Shown here: positions 1-6,384 of the stretch, in pieces
Position numbering within the stretch: position 1 is the stretch's first letter
Layout of the letters: the number at the start of each line of letters is the position of its first letter
The notes under the pieces: model-generated
The model's input: only the letters and a program-made list of their open reading frames with translations
What the model was told of the DNA's origin: nothing
Databases searched by the model: none
Origin: an uncultured Alphaproteobacteria bacterium
GTDB lineage: Bacteria > Pseudomonadota > Alphaproteobacteria > CALKHQ01
DNA length: 6,411 nt
Direction: 5' to 3'
Assembly: GCA_937988735.1 (NCBI GenBank)
Contig: CALKHQ010000109.1
Coordinates: 1-6,411, forward strand
Translations under genes and position numbers: made by a program

Positions 1-741
<741 letters not shown>

Positions 742-750
742 CCGCCATGG

Positions 751-789
751 AAGAACGGCCCCGCCGGCACGGTCGGCGGGGCCGTTCTT
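751..789. terminator. Bidirectional intrinsic terminator between acs and the encapsulin gene
   Basis: A perfect 16-bp inverted repeat has arms at 751-766 (AAGAACGGCCCCGCCG) and 774-789, with a 7-base loop GCACGGT. The GC-rich core is closed by AAGAA/TTCTT, so either transcript ends its stem in a short U-rich run (UUCUU). It starts 9 bases after the acs stop and lies 9 bases beyond the encapsulin stop on the other strand. That symmetric placement is expected for a terminator shared by convergent genes. No long T tract follows outside the stem. Confidence 0.88.
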
Positions 790-798
790 GTGCCTGCG

Positions 799-1623
799 CT
801 ATGCGCCTGCCGCGGGGCGGTCGTAGGACAGGGGCACCGCAGCCTCCGGCCCCAGCACGCGGAAGGTGAAGCTCTCCTCGATGTAGAGGCTCACCGTGGT
901 CGCGTCGTGGTCGTGGTAGCCGATGGACAGGTCGCGGCCGACCGTGAGCTCGAAGTCGCCGCCGCGCAGGCTCACCACCACCGCGCCATCGACCCCCGGC
1001 GCCCAGATCACCGGCTTGTCCACCAGCCGCTCCACATGCTTGATCACCGGGTAGCCGGCGGCGGTGGCGGTCTGGGTCAGCCCGGCGTAGCAGCGCGGGC
1101 CCAGCGCGATCGCATAGGGGCCCTCGACGCCGGCGGCGCGCAGGATGCCGGTCGCCCGGGCGACGACGGCGGGATAGTGCTCGTAGTCCTCGGTCACCGT
1201 CAGCGGCCCGGAATCCGCCGCCTCGGCGATGCCCGTGATCCCCGCCGCGGCATAGCCGTGGAAGATGGCGCGGTCCTCGGCCTTGGCGATGGCGAGCGCG
1301 GCCTCGCGGACGGGGTCAAGGTCCGGATCCTTCGCGCCGCGGGCGACGCCGTCGAGCTCGGCCCGGTTCAGCTCGAAGTTCACCCGGAACTCGACCAGCG
1401 GCTGCACGATGCGCGTTGCGGCCTCGACCCGCTCGTGGGGCCGCTCGGTCAGCGGCCGGACCCGGCCGGTGCTGATCGCCGAATGCGACCAGCCGAGCGG
1501 GCCGACGAAATCCACCAGCCGGCGGGCGGCGAGCGTGCGCTTCAGCGTGCTGCGCGCCTGCTCGTCGATCATCTCCCACGCGGCAGACGTTATCGGTGCG
1601 AGATTGCGGTGCAGGTCGTCCAT
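799..1623 (-). CDS. Encapsulin shell protein (family 1, HK97-fold, linocin M18/CFP29-like)
   Basis: Structural protein whose copies self-assemble into a closed protein nanocompartment, typically a 60-subunit icosahedron for this size class; here it should enclose the ferritin-like cargo encoded just upstream. The 274-residue length is close to the usual 265-285. The N-terminus, with LAPIT at residues 8-12, a Trp-containing helix, and VGPLGW at 40-45, is the classical family signature; this N-terminal region forms the inner cargo-docking surface in family 1 shells. The C-terminal segment with RGGDFEL, GRDLSIGYHDHD and YIEESFTFRVL is also typical. No truncation is seen. The stop is TAG. The ATG overlaps the cargo stop by one base (TGATG) and is preceded by AAGGAGG, so translation is probably coupled. 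A phage capsid protein of the same fold is excluded by the signature and by the adjacent cargo gene. Confidence 0.96.
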   Translation of the reverse strand: MDDLHRNLAPITSAAWEMIDEQARSTLKRTLAARRLVDFVGPLGWSHSAISTGRVRPLTERPHERVEAATRIVQPLVEFRVNFELNRAELDGVARGAKDPDLDPVREAALAIAKAEDRAIFHGYAAAGITGIAEAADSGPLTVTEDYEHYPAVVARATGILRAAGVEGPYAIALGPRCYAGLTQTATAAGYPVIKHVERLVDKPVIWAPGVDGAVVVSLRGGDFELTVGRDLSIGYHDHDATTVSLYIEESFTFRVLGPEAAVPLSYDRPAAGA

Positions 1624-2036
1624 CAGACCGCTCCCTCCTTGAGGCTTCCGATGCCGAGCGAGCCGGCGGTGTCACTGGCACCCGCGGTGCGCGGCGCCCC
1701 GCCACCGGCGGATGTCGCCTCGCCGGCCACGGCGCGCTGTTCGACCGTGGTGATCGGCCCGTCGCTCCACAGATAGGTGCGCAGCTGTTCGTCGAAGGTC
1801 GGGTTCCGCCGGCGCAGCCATTCGATCGTCATCGCCGCGTGCTCGATCTCCTCGTCCCGGTTGTGCGCCAGGACCGCAGCCAGCTCCGGGTCGCTCGAGG
1901 CGTCCACCCGCTGGCTGTACCAGTCGACCGCCTCCAGCTCCTCCATGATGGAGACGATGGCGCGATGCTGCTCGATCGTCTCCGCCTTCAGCTTTGCCGG
2001 ATCCTCGTGAAGCTCGAAACTGCCGCTGCCGGCCAT
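1623..2036 (-). CDS. Encapsulated ferritin-like protein (EncFtn) with C-terminal targeting peptide
   Basis: Iron-oxidising cargo of the encapsulin. In this family two short helical subunits build one ferroxidase centre at their interface, and rings of such dimers oxidise Fe(II) for mineral storage inside the shell. The 137-residue protein has EELEAVDWY at residues 32-40 and the DEEIEHA helix at 61-67. By a +1 offset from the Rhodospirillum rubrum protein (recalled numbering), E33, E63 and H66 are the metal ligands, with E32 and E35 as entry-site acidic residues and W39/Y40 beside them. All are present. Residues 103-125 form an Ala/Gly/Ser/Thr-rich flexible linker, followed by SLGIGSLK at 126-133, a clear encapsulin cargo-loading peptide. 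The ATG has a strong GGAGGT six bases upstream. It is the first gene of a cargo-shell operon. A conventional four-helix ferritin is ruled out by the short single-site helical layout. Confidence 0.95.
   Translation of the reverse strand: MAGSGSFELHEDPAKLKAETIEQHRAIVSIMEELEAVDWYSQRVDASSDPELAAVLAHNRDEEIEHAAMTIEWLRRRNPTFDEQLRTYLWSDGPITTVEQRAVAGEATSAGGGAPRTAGASDTAGSLGIGSLKEGAV
1634..1640 (-). promoter_or_regulatory. Shine-Dalgarno of encapsulin, inside the cargo gene's last codons
   Basis: On the minus strand AAGGAGG lies 10 bases before the encapsulin ATG (1623-1621). It falls entirely within the cargo reading frame, in the codons for Lys-Glu-Gly at the end of the targeting peptide. With the TGATG stop/start overlap, it suggests coupled translation of cargo and shell. 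Confidence 0.8.
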
Positions 2037-2042
2037 TCGCCC

Positions 2043-2048
2043 ACCTCC
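2043..2048 (-). promoter_or_regulatory. Shine-Dalgarno of the EncFtn gene
   Basis: GGAGGT on the minus strand, six bases upstream of the ATG at 2036-2034. It fixes this start, which also begins the family-typical N-terminus. No convincing -35/-10 pair for the operon was found further upstream. Confidence 0.75.
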
Positions 2049-2082
2049 GTGTCGCAGGTTCGGTGACTACACTGTGGACCAT

Positions 2083-2114
2083 CCGGGCGCCTGGCAACAA
2101 GCGGCAGGCGCCGG
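2083..2114. repeat. GC-rich dyad in the intergenic region shared by EncFtn and the EAL-like gene
   Basis: The arms GGCGCCTG (2086-2093) and CAGGCGCC (2105-2112) are perfectly complementary around an 11-base spacer. Two more pairs, CC at 2083-2084 with GG at 2113-2114, form if G2085 bulges. The dyad lies about 50-78 bases upstream of the EncFtn start and about 120 upstream of the EAL-like start. It could be an operator, an mRNA leader hairpin or chance in high-GC DNA. The rest of the 197-bp gap shows no recognisable Fur- or Irr-like iron box. Confidence 0.5.
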
Positions 2115-2172
2115 TGCAGGCAACGGATGCGCACCGCCGCGGGGTTCCGGCCGCAGACGGCGCGCTTCACCT

Positions 2173-2201
2173 TTCATTCACCATGTCGGCCCCAGTATTC
2201 C
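2173..2201 (+). promoter_or_regulatory. Weak candidate promoter for the EAL-like gene
   Basis: TTCATT (2173-2178) and TATTCC (2196-2201) are separated by 17 bases and match the sigma-70 hexamers at only three positions each. If real, transcription would begin near 2208, which fits translation from ATG 2234 and excludes ATG 2183. The match is weak enough to be chance. Confidence 0.2.
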
Positions 2202-2233
2202 GCCCGTCAGCCACGTGCAGCGGAACCTCGTCC

Positions 2234-3523
2234 ATGGGCTATCAGATCGATCCGGCTTCGGCCCTCCGCACCGGGTCCCGTCCCGGCGCCGAAGACCAGC
2301 TGGTCGACTACGCGCTGCGGCTGCCCGATCCCTCCCCCGGGAGGATCGCCGTCCATATCCACCTGTCGCGCCTGTCGCCCGCCAGCCGGCGCCCCGAATA
2401 TCTCAACGTCGCCATCGCCAACTTCAACGCGCACGCCCGCGTCTTCGACGGCCGCACCTTCCTGCTCGGCAACCGCGACATCGTCTTCATCGCCAAGGAC
2501 GCCCAGCCGCGCGACGTGGAAAGCGCGGTGCTGAAGATCCGCTACCTGTTCCCCGACGATCCGGTGGCGCAGATCCACGGCCCCGGCGACCAGGGCTTCG
2601 CCACCTATTTCGATCTCGGCGAGGAACTGCCGCTGTTCATCGAGCACTGCGAGCAGGTGCGCACCGCCGCCGTGCGGGCGCTCGGCCGGGGGCGGTCGCC
2701 GGAGGAGGGGCCGCTCCGGCCTTCGCGCCGCCAGCCGATGACGCCGGACGTGCTGGCCGCGCTGGAAACCCAGCTCCGCCACGCCGAGCTCTCCAACGCG
2801 CTCCGCCGCCAGCCGATCTGCGCGGTCGCGCGCAACGGCGCGATGAAGCCGATCTACGATGAGCTCTACTTCGCGGTGGACGAGCTCGCAGCGGTGATGG
2901 CGCCGAAGCACGACGTGCGCAGCTGCCGCTGGCTGTACCGCCGGCTGTGCGAGAGCCTCGACGCCCGGGTGCTCACCGCCGTGCTGCGCCACGACGATTC
3001 CACCGTCCGCCATCACGTGGCGCTGAACCTGAACGTCGCAACCCTGCTGTCCCAGGATTTCCTCGACTTCGACGAGTCCTTCCCCGGCACGGGCCGCGGC
3101 TCGGTGCTGGTGGAGATCGACCTCGCCGACGCGCTGGCGGACCTGCGCGCCTTCGCCTTTGCCCGCGACATGCTCGCCAGCCGCGGCTATCGCGTCTGCC
3201 TCGACGGGGTGGACTACCTGTCGCTGCCCTTCGTCGATCGCGGCCGGCTCGGCGTGGACTTCGTCAAGTTCAACGCCGACCAGAACGCGATCCGCGCCGT
3301 GCGCAGCGGCGGTCTCGGCGCCTTCGCCGAGCAGCTCAAGCGCAACGACCCCAGCCGCTTCATCTTCAACGCCTGCGACAGCTCGGCGTCGGTGGCGCTC
3401 GGCCTGGAATACGGCGTCCACCTCTTCCAGGGCCGCCACGTCGACGGCCAGCTTGCCGCGTCCCGCATCTCTCCGCGCGATCTCGCGGCCCGCCGCGGCG
3501 AGGAACTCCGCCGCGAGGCGTGA
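2234..3523 (+). CDS. Degenerate GGDEF-like/EAL-like protein, probably lacking phosphodiesterase activity
   Basis: Cytosolic protein of 429 residues from the ATG at 2234; no signal peptide or membrane segment. The C-terminal half (about 190-405) follows the EAL phosphodiesterase order: QPI (193-195), ALNLN (263-267) for the Asn-containing strand, VEID (293-296), CLDGVDYLSL (322-331) for DDFGTG, FVKFN (343-347) for the KID strand, FIFNACD (376-382) for AEGVE, and FQG (398-400). N265, E294, D324 and K345 look kept, but the EAL Glu is unclear, the DD pair is DG, KID is KFN, and the AEGVE Glu is Asn. Hydrolysis of c-di-GMP is therefore unlikely; a binding or scaffold role is inferred. Residues 39-105 resemble a GGDEF fold with GNRDI (79-83) at the signature site. 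The frame stays open back to 1994, but that would run antisense into EncFtn; ATG 2183 is an alternative start. Neither start has a strong ribosome site. It diverges from the encapsulin operon. Confidence 0.82.
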   Translation: MGYQIDPASALRTGSRPGAEDQLVDYALRLPDPSPGRIAVHIHLSRLSPASRRPEYLNVAIANFNAHARVFDGRTFLLGNRDIVFIAKDAQPRDVESAVLKIRYLFPDDPVAQIHGPGDQGFATYFDLGEELPLFIEHCEQVRTAAVRALGRGRSPEEGPLRPSRRQPMTPDVLAALETQLRHAELSNALRRQPICAVARNGAMKPIYDELYFAVDELAAVMAPKHDVRSCRWLYRRLCESLDARVLTAVLRHDDSTVRHHVALNLNVATLLSQDFLDFDESFPGTGRGSVLVEIDLADALADLRAFAFARDMLASRGYRVCLDGVDYLSLPFVDRGRLGVDFVKFNADQNAIRAVRSGGLGAFAEQLKRNDPSRFIFNACDSSASVALGLEYGVHLFQGRHVDGQLAASRISPRDLAARRGEELRREA

Positions 3524-3529
3524 GGCGCC

Positions 3530-3558
3530 CGCGGGAGGGCGCTGCCGCCGCTCCCGCG
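3530..3558. terminator. Possible hairpin terminator between convergent EAL-like and maeB genes
   Basis: The arms CGCGGGAG (3530-3537) and CTCCCGCG (3551-3558) are complementary around a 13-base loop. A competing hairpin pairs GCGCCC (3525-3530) with GGGCGC (3537-3542). No T tract follows on either strand, so intrinsic termination is uncertain. The position, filling most of the 44-bp gap between two convergent stop codons, is what makes it plausible. Confidence 0.35.
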
Positions 3559-3567
3559 CCCCTTCTC

Positions 3568-5853
3568 CTACCGGTCCGCCTGCCGGGTCCACGCCTCGTG
3601 GGCCGCAAGCGCGGCAGCGTTGACGATGTCGGTCACCGTCGAGCGCATCGGCGTGATCTCGATCGGGTGGGTCAGCCCCAGCAGCAGCGGGCCGATCACC
3701 GTCGCCCCGCCGAGCTGCTGCACCAGCTTGAAGGCGATGTTGGCCGTGTGCAGGTTCGGCATGATCAGCACGTTGGCCGCCCCGCTGATGCGGGCGAAGG
3801 GATAGAACTTCGCGCGCAGGTTGGGGTCGAGCGCCATGTCCGGCGCCATCTCGCCGTCGTATTCGAAATCCACGCCCTGGTCGTCGAGGATCGCGACCGC
3901 CTCGCGCATGATCGCGCTGCTGTCGCGCCAGGGGTTGCCGAAGTTGGAGAAGGCGCAGAAGGCGACCCGCGGCTCGTGGCCCATCTTGCGGACGTGGGAC
4001 GCCGCCTGGATCGCGATCCGGGCCAGCGCCTCCGGCGTCGGCTGCTCGTTGACGTTGGTGTCGGCGACGAACACCGTCCGCCCGCGCGCCCGCACCATGG
4101 CCAGGCCGAACACGATCTTGTTCGGCTTGGCGTCGAACACCAGCCGGATGTCGTCATAGGCGACACCGAAGCTGCGGGTGAGCCCGGTGACCATGGCGTC
4201 CGCGTCGCCGCAGGCGACCATGCAGGCGGCGAAGACGTTGCGGTTCTGGTTCACCTGGCGGGCGCAGTCGCGGAACAGCATGCCCTTGCGCTGCTGGCGC
4301 GCGTAGAGGAACTCGGTGTAGCGCTCGCGCTCGTCGGTCAGCCGCGCGTTGTGGATCTCGAGGCAATCCGCATTGCGCAGCCCCAGCCGCTTGATGGTGT
4401 CGATGATCACCTCCTCGCGGCCGACGAGGAGCGGCGTGCCGAAGCCGGCGTTGTAAAAGGCGAGGGCGGCGCGGACCGACCGCTCCTCCTCGCCCTCGGA
4501 GAACACCACCCGCTGCGGGTTCTGGCGGACCGTCTCGAAAATCAGCTCCAGCGCGGCCGCGGTGGGATCGAGGCGCGATTCCAGCACCTTGCGGTAGGAG
4601 CTGAGGTTCTGGATCGGCCGCCGGGCGACGCCGCTGTCGATCGCCGCCTTGGCCACCGCCAGCGGCACCGTCGCGATCAGCCGCGGGTCGAACGGCACCG
4701 GGATGATGTACTCCGGCCCGTACTGCAGCCGCCGCCCGCCATAGGCGTTCGCGACCTCGTCGGGCACGTCCTCGCGCGCCAGCGCGGCGATCGCTTCGGC
4801 GGCGGCGATCTTCATCGGCTCGTTGATGGTGGTGGCGCGGACGTCGAGCGCCCCGCGGAAGATGTAGGGGAAGCCGAGCACGTTGTTGATCTGGTTCGGA
4901 TAGTCGGAGCGGCCGGTGGCGACGATCGCGTCGTCGCGCACCGCCTTCACCTCCTCCGGGGTGATCTCCGGCACCGGATTCGCCATGGCGAAGATGATCG
5001 GGCGGTCTGCCATCGACGCGACCATCTCGCGGGTGACGCAGTTGGCCGCGGAGAGGCCGAGGAAGACGTCGGCGCCCTCCAGCGCCTCGGCCAGGGTGCG
5101 GCGGTCGGTCGGCACCGCATGGGCCGACTTCCACTGGTTCATCCCCTTCTCGCGCCCCTGGTAGATCACGCCGTCGCGGTCGCAGAGGATCACGTTCTCG
5201 TGGCGGACGCCCATCGCCTTCAGCAGCTCGACGCAGGCGATGGAGGCGGCGCCCGCACCGTTGGCGACCACCCGGATGTCCTCCATCCGGCGGCCGGTCA
5301 GGTCGAGGGCGTTGATCAGCCCGGCCGCGGTGACGATCGCGGTGCCGTGCTGGTCGTCATGGAAGACCGGGATGTCCATCAGCTCGCGCAGCCGCTGCTC
5401 GATGATGAAGCAGTCGGGCGCGCGGATGTCCTCGAGGTTGATGCCGCCGAAGCTCGGGCCGAGGTAGCGCACGGCATTGATCACCGCGTCCACGTCCTCG
5501 CTGTCGATCTCGATGTCGATGCCGTCGATGTCGGCGAAGCGCTTGAACAGCACCGCCTTGCCTTCCATCACCGGCTTCGACGCCGCCGCGCCGATGTTGC
5601 CGAGGCCGAGGACCGCGGTGCCGTTGGAAACGATGGCCACCATGTTGCCGCGGGCGGTGTAGTCGAACACGCTGTCGGGGTCCGCGGCGATCTTCAGGCA
5701 GGGGGCGGCCACGCCGGGCGAATAGGCGAGGGACAGGTCGCGCTGGGTGATCAGCGGCTTGGTGGGCGCGATCTCCAGCTTACCGGGGCGCCCGCTGGCG
5801 TGCATGATCAGCGCATCTTCTTCCAGGCTGTTGCGCGTACTTTCGTCGGACAT
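3568..5853 (-). CDS. maeB: NADP-dependent malic enzyme, hybrid with phosphotransacetylase-like domain
   Basis: Cytosolic enzyme that oxidatively decarboxylates malate to pyruvate with reduction of NADP+, linking the TCA cycle to pyruvate and NADPH supply. The 761-residue length matches hybrid MaeB proteins (about 760). The malic enzyme part (about 1-430) shows AYSPGVAAPC with Y44, the GKAVLFKRF motif with K99, NLEDI with E141/D142, FHDDQHGTA with D166/D167, and a Rossmann NGAGAAS at 198-204; the catalytic set is intact. The C-terminal part (about 440-761) is phosphotransacetylase-like, with FSEGEEERSVRAA near 451 and PNLHTANIAFKLVQQLGGA near 699. In the family this domain is not an active Pta but mediates regulation, including inhibition by acetyl-CoA. 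Cofactor preference is assigned from the family, not read directly. The ATG has GAGGAA seven bases upstream. The gene converges on the EAL-like gene and diverges from the lipoprotein gene. Confidence 0.95.
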   Translation of the reverse strand: MSDESTRNSLEEDALIMHASGRPGKLEIAPTKPLITQRDLSLAYSPGVAAPCLKIAADPDSVFDYTARGNMVAIVSNGTAVLGLGNIGAAASKPVMEGKAVLFKRFADIDGIDIEIDSEDVDAVINAVRYLGPSFGGINLEDIRAPDCFIIEQRLRELMDIPVFHDDQHGTAIVTAAGLINALDLTGRRMEDIRVVANGAGAASIACVELLKAMGVRHENVILCDRDGVIYQGREKGMNQWKSAHAVPTDRRTLAEALEGADVFLGLSAANCVTREMVASMADRPIIFAMANPVPEITPEEVKAVRDDAIVATGRSDYPNQINNVLGFPYIFRGALDVRATTINEPMKIAAAEAIAALAREDVPDEVANAYGGRRLQYGPEYIIPVPFDPRLIATVPLAVAKAAIDSGVARRPIQNLSSYRKVLESRLDPTAAALELIFETVRQNPQRVVFSEGEEERSVRAALAFYNAGFGTPLLVGREEVIIDTIKRLGLRNADCLEIHNARLTDERERYTEFLYARQQRKGMLFRDCARQVNQNRNVFAACMVACGDADAMVTGLTRSFGVAYDDIRLVFDAKPNKIVFGLAMVRARGRTVFVADTNVNEQPTPEALARIAIQAASHVRKMGHEPRVAFCAFSNFGNPWRDSSAIMREAVAILDDQGVDFEYDGEMAPDMALDPNLRAKFYPFARISGAANVLIMPNLHTANIAFKLVQQLGGATVIGPLLLGLTHPIEITPMRSTVTDIVNAAALAAHEAWTRQADR

Positions 5854-5860
5854 CAGACGT

Positions 5861-5866
5861 TTCCTC
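5861..5866 (-). promoter_or_regulatory. Shine-Dalgarno of maeB
   Basis: GAGGAA on the minus strand, seven bases before the ATG at 5853-5851. It supports this start and the 761-residue length. Confidence 0.7.
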
Positions 5867-5874
5867 GTTGGGGC

Positions 5875-5889
5875 GGACCCTCGGGGTCC
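5875..5889. repeat. Short perfect hairpin in the maeB leader
   Basis: GGACCC (5875-5880) and GGGTCC (5884-5889) are perfectly complementary around a three-base loop TCG. On the maeB transcript it would sit eight bases upstream of the ribosome-binding site. It may be a leader stem-loop or a short operator; nothing else identifies its role. Confidence 0.45.
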
Positions 5890-5961
5890 TTCTCTGCTTT
5901 CGGTCGGGGGCAGGTGCGACGCGGGACGCGGGCGCTTCTAAACCCTGAATAGCACAGGACG

Positions 5962-5976
5962 TGCCATGATACGGCA
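5962..5976. promoter_or_regulatory. Candidate maeB -10 region within a small TGCC/GGCA dyad
   Basis: On the minus strand TATCAT (5971-5966) matches the -10 consensus at five of six positions. TTCGGG lies 18 bases upstream (5995-5990) and is a poor -35. The hexamer is framed by TGCC (5962-5965) and GGCA (5973-5976). It lies about 110 bases upstream of maeB in the 271-bp divergent gap 5854-6124. No convincing promoter for the lipoprotein gene was found in that gap. Confidence 0.22.
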
Positions 5977-6110
5977 TAGGGCCTCGTCTCCCGAACGGCA
6001 ACGACGCCTGCAGATGGAGAAAAATTCAGCCCCCGATCATGAACCTCCCTCCGGTTCGGCCGTTATCCAGAGTGACGGCGGCGGCGACATTGCGAGCGTG
6101 CGCCGGATCA

Positions 6111-6116
6111 GAGGAG
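6111..6116 (+). promoter_or_regulatory. Shine-Dalgarno of the lipoprotein gene
   Basis: GAGGAG lies eight bases before the ATG at 6125. It decides between this start and the in-frame upstream ATG at 5966, which would bury the signal peptide behind 53 residues. Confidence 0.8.
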
Positions 6117-6124
6117 AAAAGAAC

Positions 6125-6361
6125 ATGCGCAATCTGGCGGTCATTCTGAGCGGCGCGGCGTTGCTGGCGCTGGCGGCGTGCGGCGACTCTCCCATGGAGC
6201 GCGGCCTTTCGGGCGCCGGAATCGGCGCGGGCGTCGGCGCCGCCGGCTCGGCGCTCACGGGCGGCAGCGTGCTCGGCGGCGCAGCGATCGGCGGCGTGGT
6301 CGGTGGTGCCGCGGGTGCCCTTACCGACGAGGACACCATCGACCTCGACGGCGGCAAGTGA
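6125..6361 (+). CDS. Small glycine-zipper lipoprotein, function unknown
   Basis: A 78-residue exported protein. Residues 1-18 form a lipoprotein signal peptide: a short basic start (MRN), a hydrophobic core, and the lipobox LAAC with C19 as the lipidated residue. Residues 20-21 are Gly-Asp; with Gly directly after the Cys there is no Asp inner-membrane retention signal at +2, so outer-membrane sorting is more likely. Residues 30-65 are a Gly/Ala-rich stretch with repeated small-x3-small spacing (GAGIGAGVG, GGAAIGGVVGG), a glycine zipper that usually packs helices in a membrane. The tail TDEDTIDLDGGK is acidic. The strong GAGGAG site and signal peptide support the start at 6125. Similar small proteins are common in Proteobacteria as envelope or osmotically induced lipoproteins, but no specific function can be assigned. 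It diverges from maeB. Confidence 0.85.
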   Translation: MRNLAVILSGAALLALAACGDSPMERGLSGAGIGAGVGAAGSALTGGSVLGGAAIGGVVGGAAGALTDEDTIDLDGGK

Positions 6362-6364
6362 CGG

Positions 6365-6384
6365 TTGCGACACGGTGTTCGCAA
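6365..6384 (+). terminator. Weak hairpin just after the lipoprotein stop
   Basis: TTGCGA (6365-6370) and TCGCAA (6379-6384) are complementary around an eight-base loop CACGGTGT, beginning four bases after the stop. There is no following T run, so it may be only a weak terminator or a 3' stabilising stem. An ATG at 6389 opens a frame to the window edge but has no ribosome-binding site, so no gene is called there. Confidence 0.3.

Noticed and set aside
790..1776. A 328-residue open frame antisense to encapsulin and the end of EncFtn
   Set aside because: No family motifs; it begins in the terminator region and mirrors two strongly supported genes.
2066..2097. TTGCCA with a downstream -10-like hexamer as the encapsulin operon promoter (minus strand)
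   Set aside because: At 17-base spacing the -10 is CAGTGT, a poor match. The better TGTAGT needs a 20-base spacer.
1994..2233. N-terminal extension of the EAL-like frame back to 1994
   Set aside because: It would overlap the start of EncFtn in antisense, and the residues are irregular and Arg/Pro-rich. The recognisable protein begins after MGYQ at 2234.
2207..3592. A 461-residue open frame antisense to the EAL-like gene
   Set aside because: Its composition is typical of a GC-rich shadow frame, with no domain, and it conflicts with the EAL-like reading frame that shows family motifs.
2947..5952. A 1001-residue open frame on the + strand, antisense to maeB
   Set aside because: Its product is low-complexity Arg/His/Asp/Gly-rich sequence with no recognisable domain. 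It starts inside the EAL-like gene and covers a well-supported maeB on the other strand. High GC with a strong codon bias leaves such frames open by default.
5966..6124. Upstream in-frame extension of the lipoprotein
   Set aside because: It would place a clear signal peptide and lipobox internally, while a strong ribosome-binding site sits eight bases before the ATG at 6125.
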